NCBI GenBank assembly: GCA_025362765.1
Contig: JANYFI010000387.1
Span: 1-6,656, forward strand
Length of the DNA: 6,656 nucleotides
Source of the DNA: Ferruginibacter sp.
GTDB lineage: Bacteria > Bacteroidota > Bacteroidia > Chitinophagales > Chitinophagaceae
Direction: 5' to 3'
Shown: positions 6,651-6,656 of the stretch, piece by piece
How the letters are laid out: every line of letters starts with the position of its first letter
Numbering within the stretch: the first letter of the stretch is position 1
Notes under the pieces: model-generated
The model's input: the letters and a program-made list of their open reading frames with translations, nothing else
The model's database searches: none
What the model was told of the DNA's origin: nothing
Translations under genes and position numbers: made by a program

Positions 6651-6656
6651 AATGAT

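Overview
The window looks like an ordinary chromosomal stretch of a member of the Bacteroidota, most likely of the Chitinophagaceae type. This rests on three points: A/T-rich leaders with no Shine-Dalgarno sequence in front of any ATG (ABM, VOC, DinB, the small membrane protein, the large lipoprotein); a large lipoprotein with a clear lipobox; and the overall style of the proteins. The genus cannot be told from the sequence alone. I see no phage, IS element, CRISPR array, tRNA or rRNA.

Layout from left to right. A short + strand reading frame (2-106) is probably the 3' end of a gene entering from the left. It faces a minus-strand two-gene unit, a VOC/glyoxalase-fold protein (512-964) followed 11 nt later by a small ABM-type ferredoxin-like protein (195-500). 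Upstream of that unit lies a strong hairpin (1029-1066), then a minus-strand gene for an exported DinB/YfiT-fold protein (1104-1634). A 323-nt divergent intergenic region (1635-1957) separates it from a + strand gene for a small membrane-anchored protein of unknown function (1958-2356). After a 239-nt gap comes the main gene (2596-6030), a 1144-residue lipoprotein. It combines a sugar-dehydrogenase-like beta-propeller carrying Asp-rich calcium-type loops, a long HEAT-repeat solenoid and a C-terminal CxxCH cytochrome c module. This is the architecture of the PVC-type 'membrane-bound dehydrogenase / heme-binding' family. A near-perfect bidirectional terminator (6042-6087) separates it from the convergent minus-strand msrA gene (6165-6650), which encodes methionine sulfoxide reductase A.

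How the genes might work together: only the VOC-ABM pair looks like an operon. The large lipoprotein appears to be a single-gene unit that would oxidise an unknown (probably sugar-like or alcohol) substrate outside the cytoplasm and pass electrons to its own heme. No SusC/SusD, glycoside hydrolase or other cytochrome gene is nearby to suggest the substrate. MsrA has no signal peptide and is transcribed towards the lipoprotein gene, so the two are neighbours and not partners. The most notable item is the large modular lipoprotein. Its family is known from databases, but its substrate and electron route are, as far as I know, not established.
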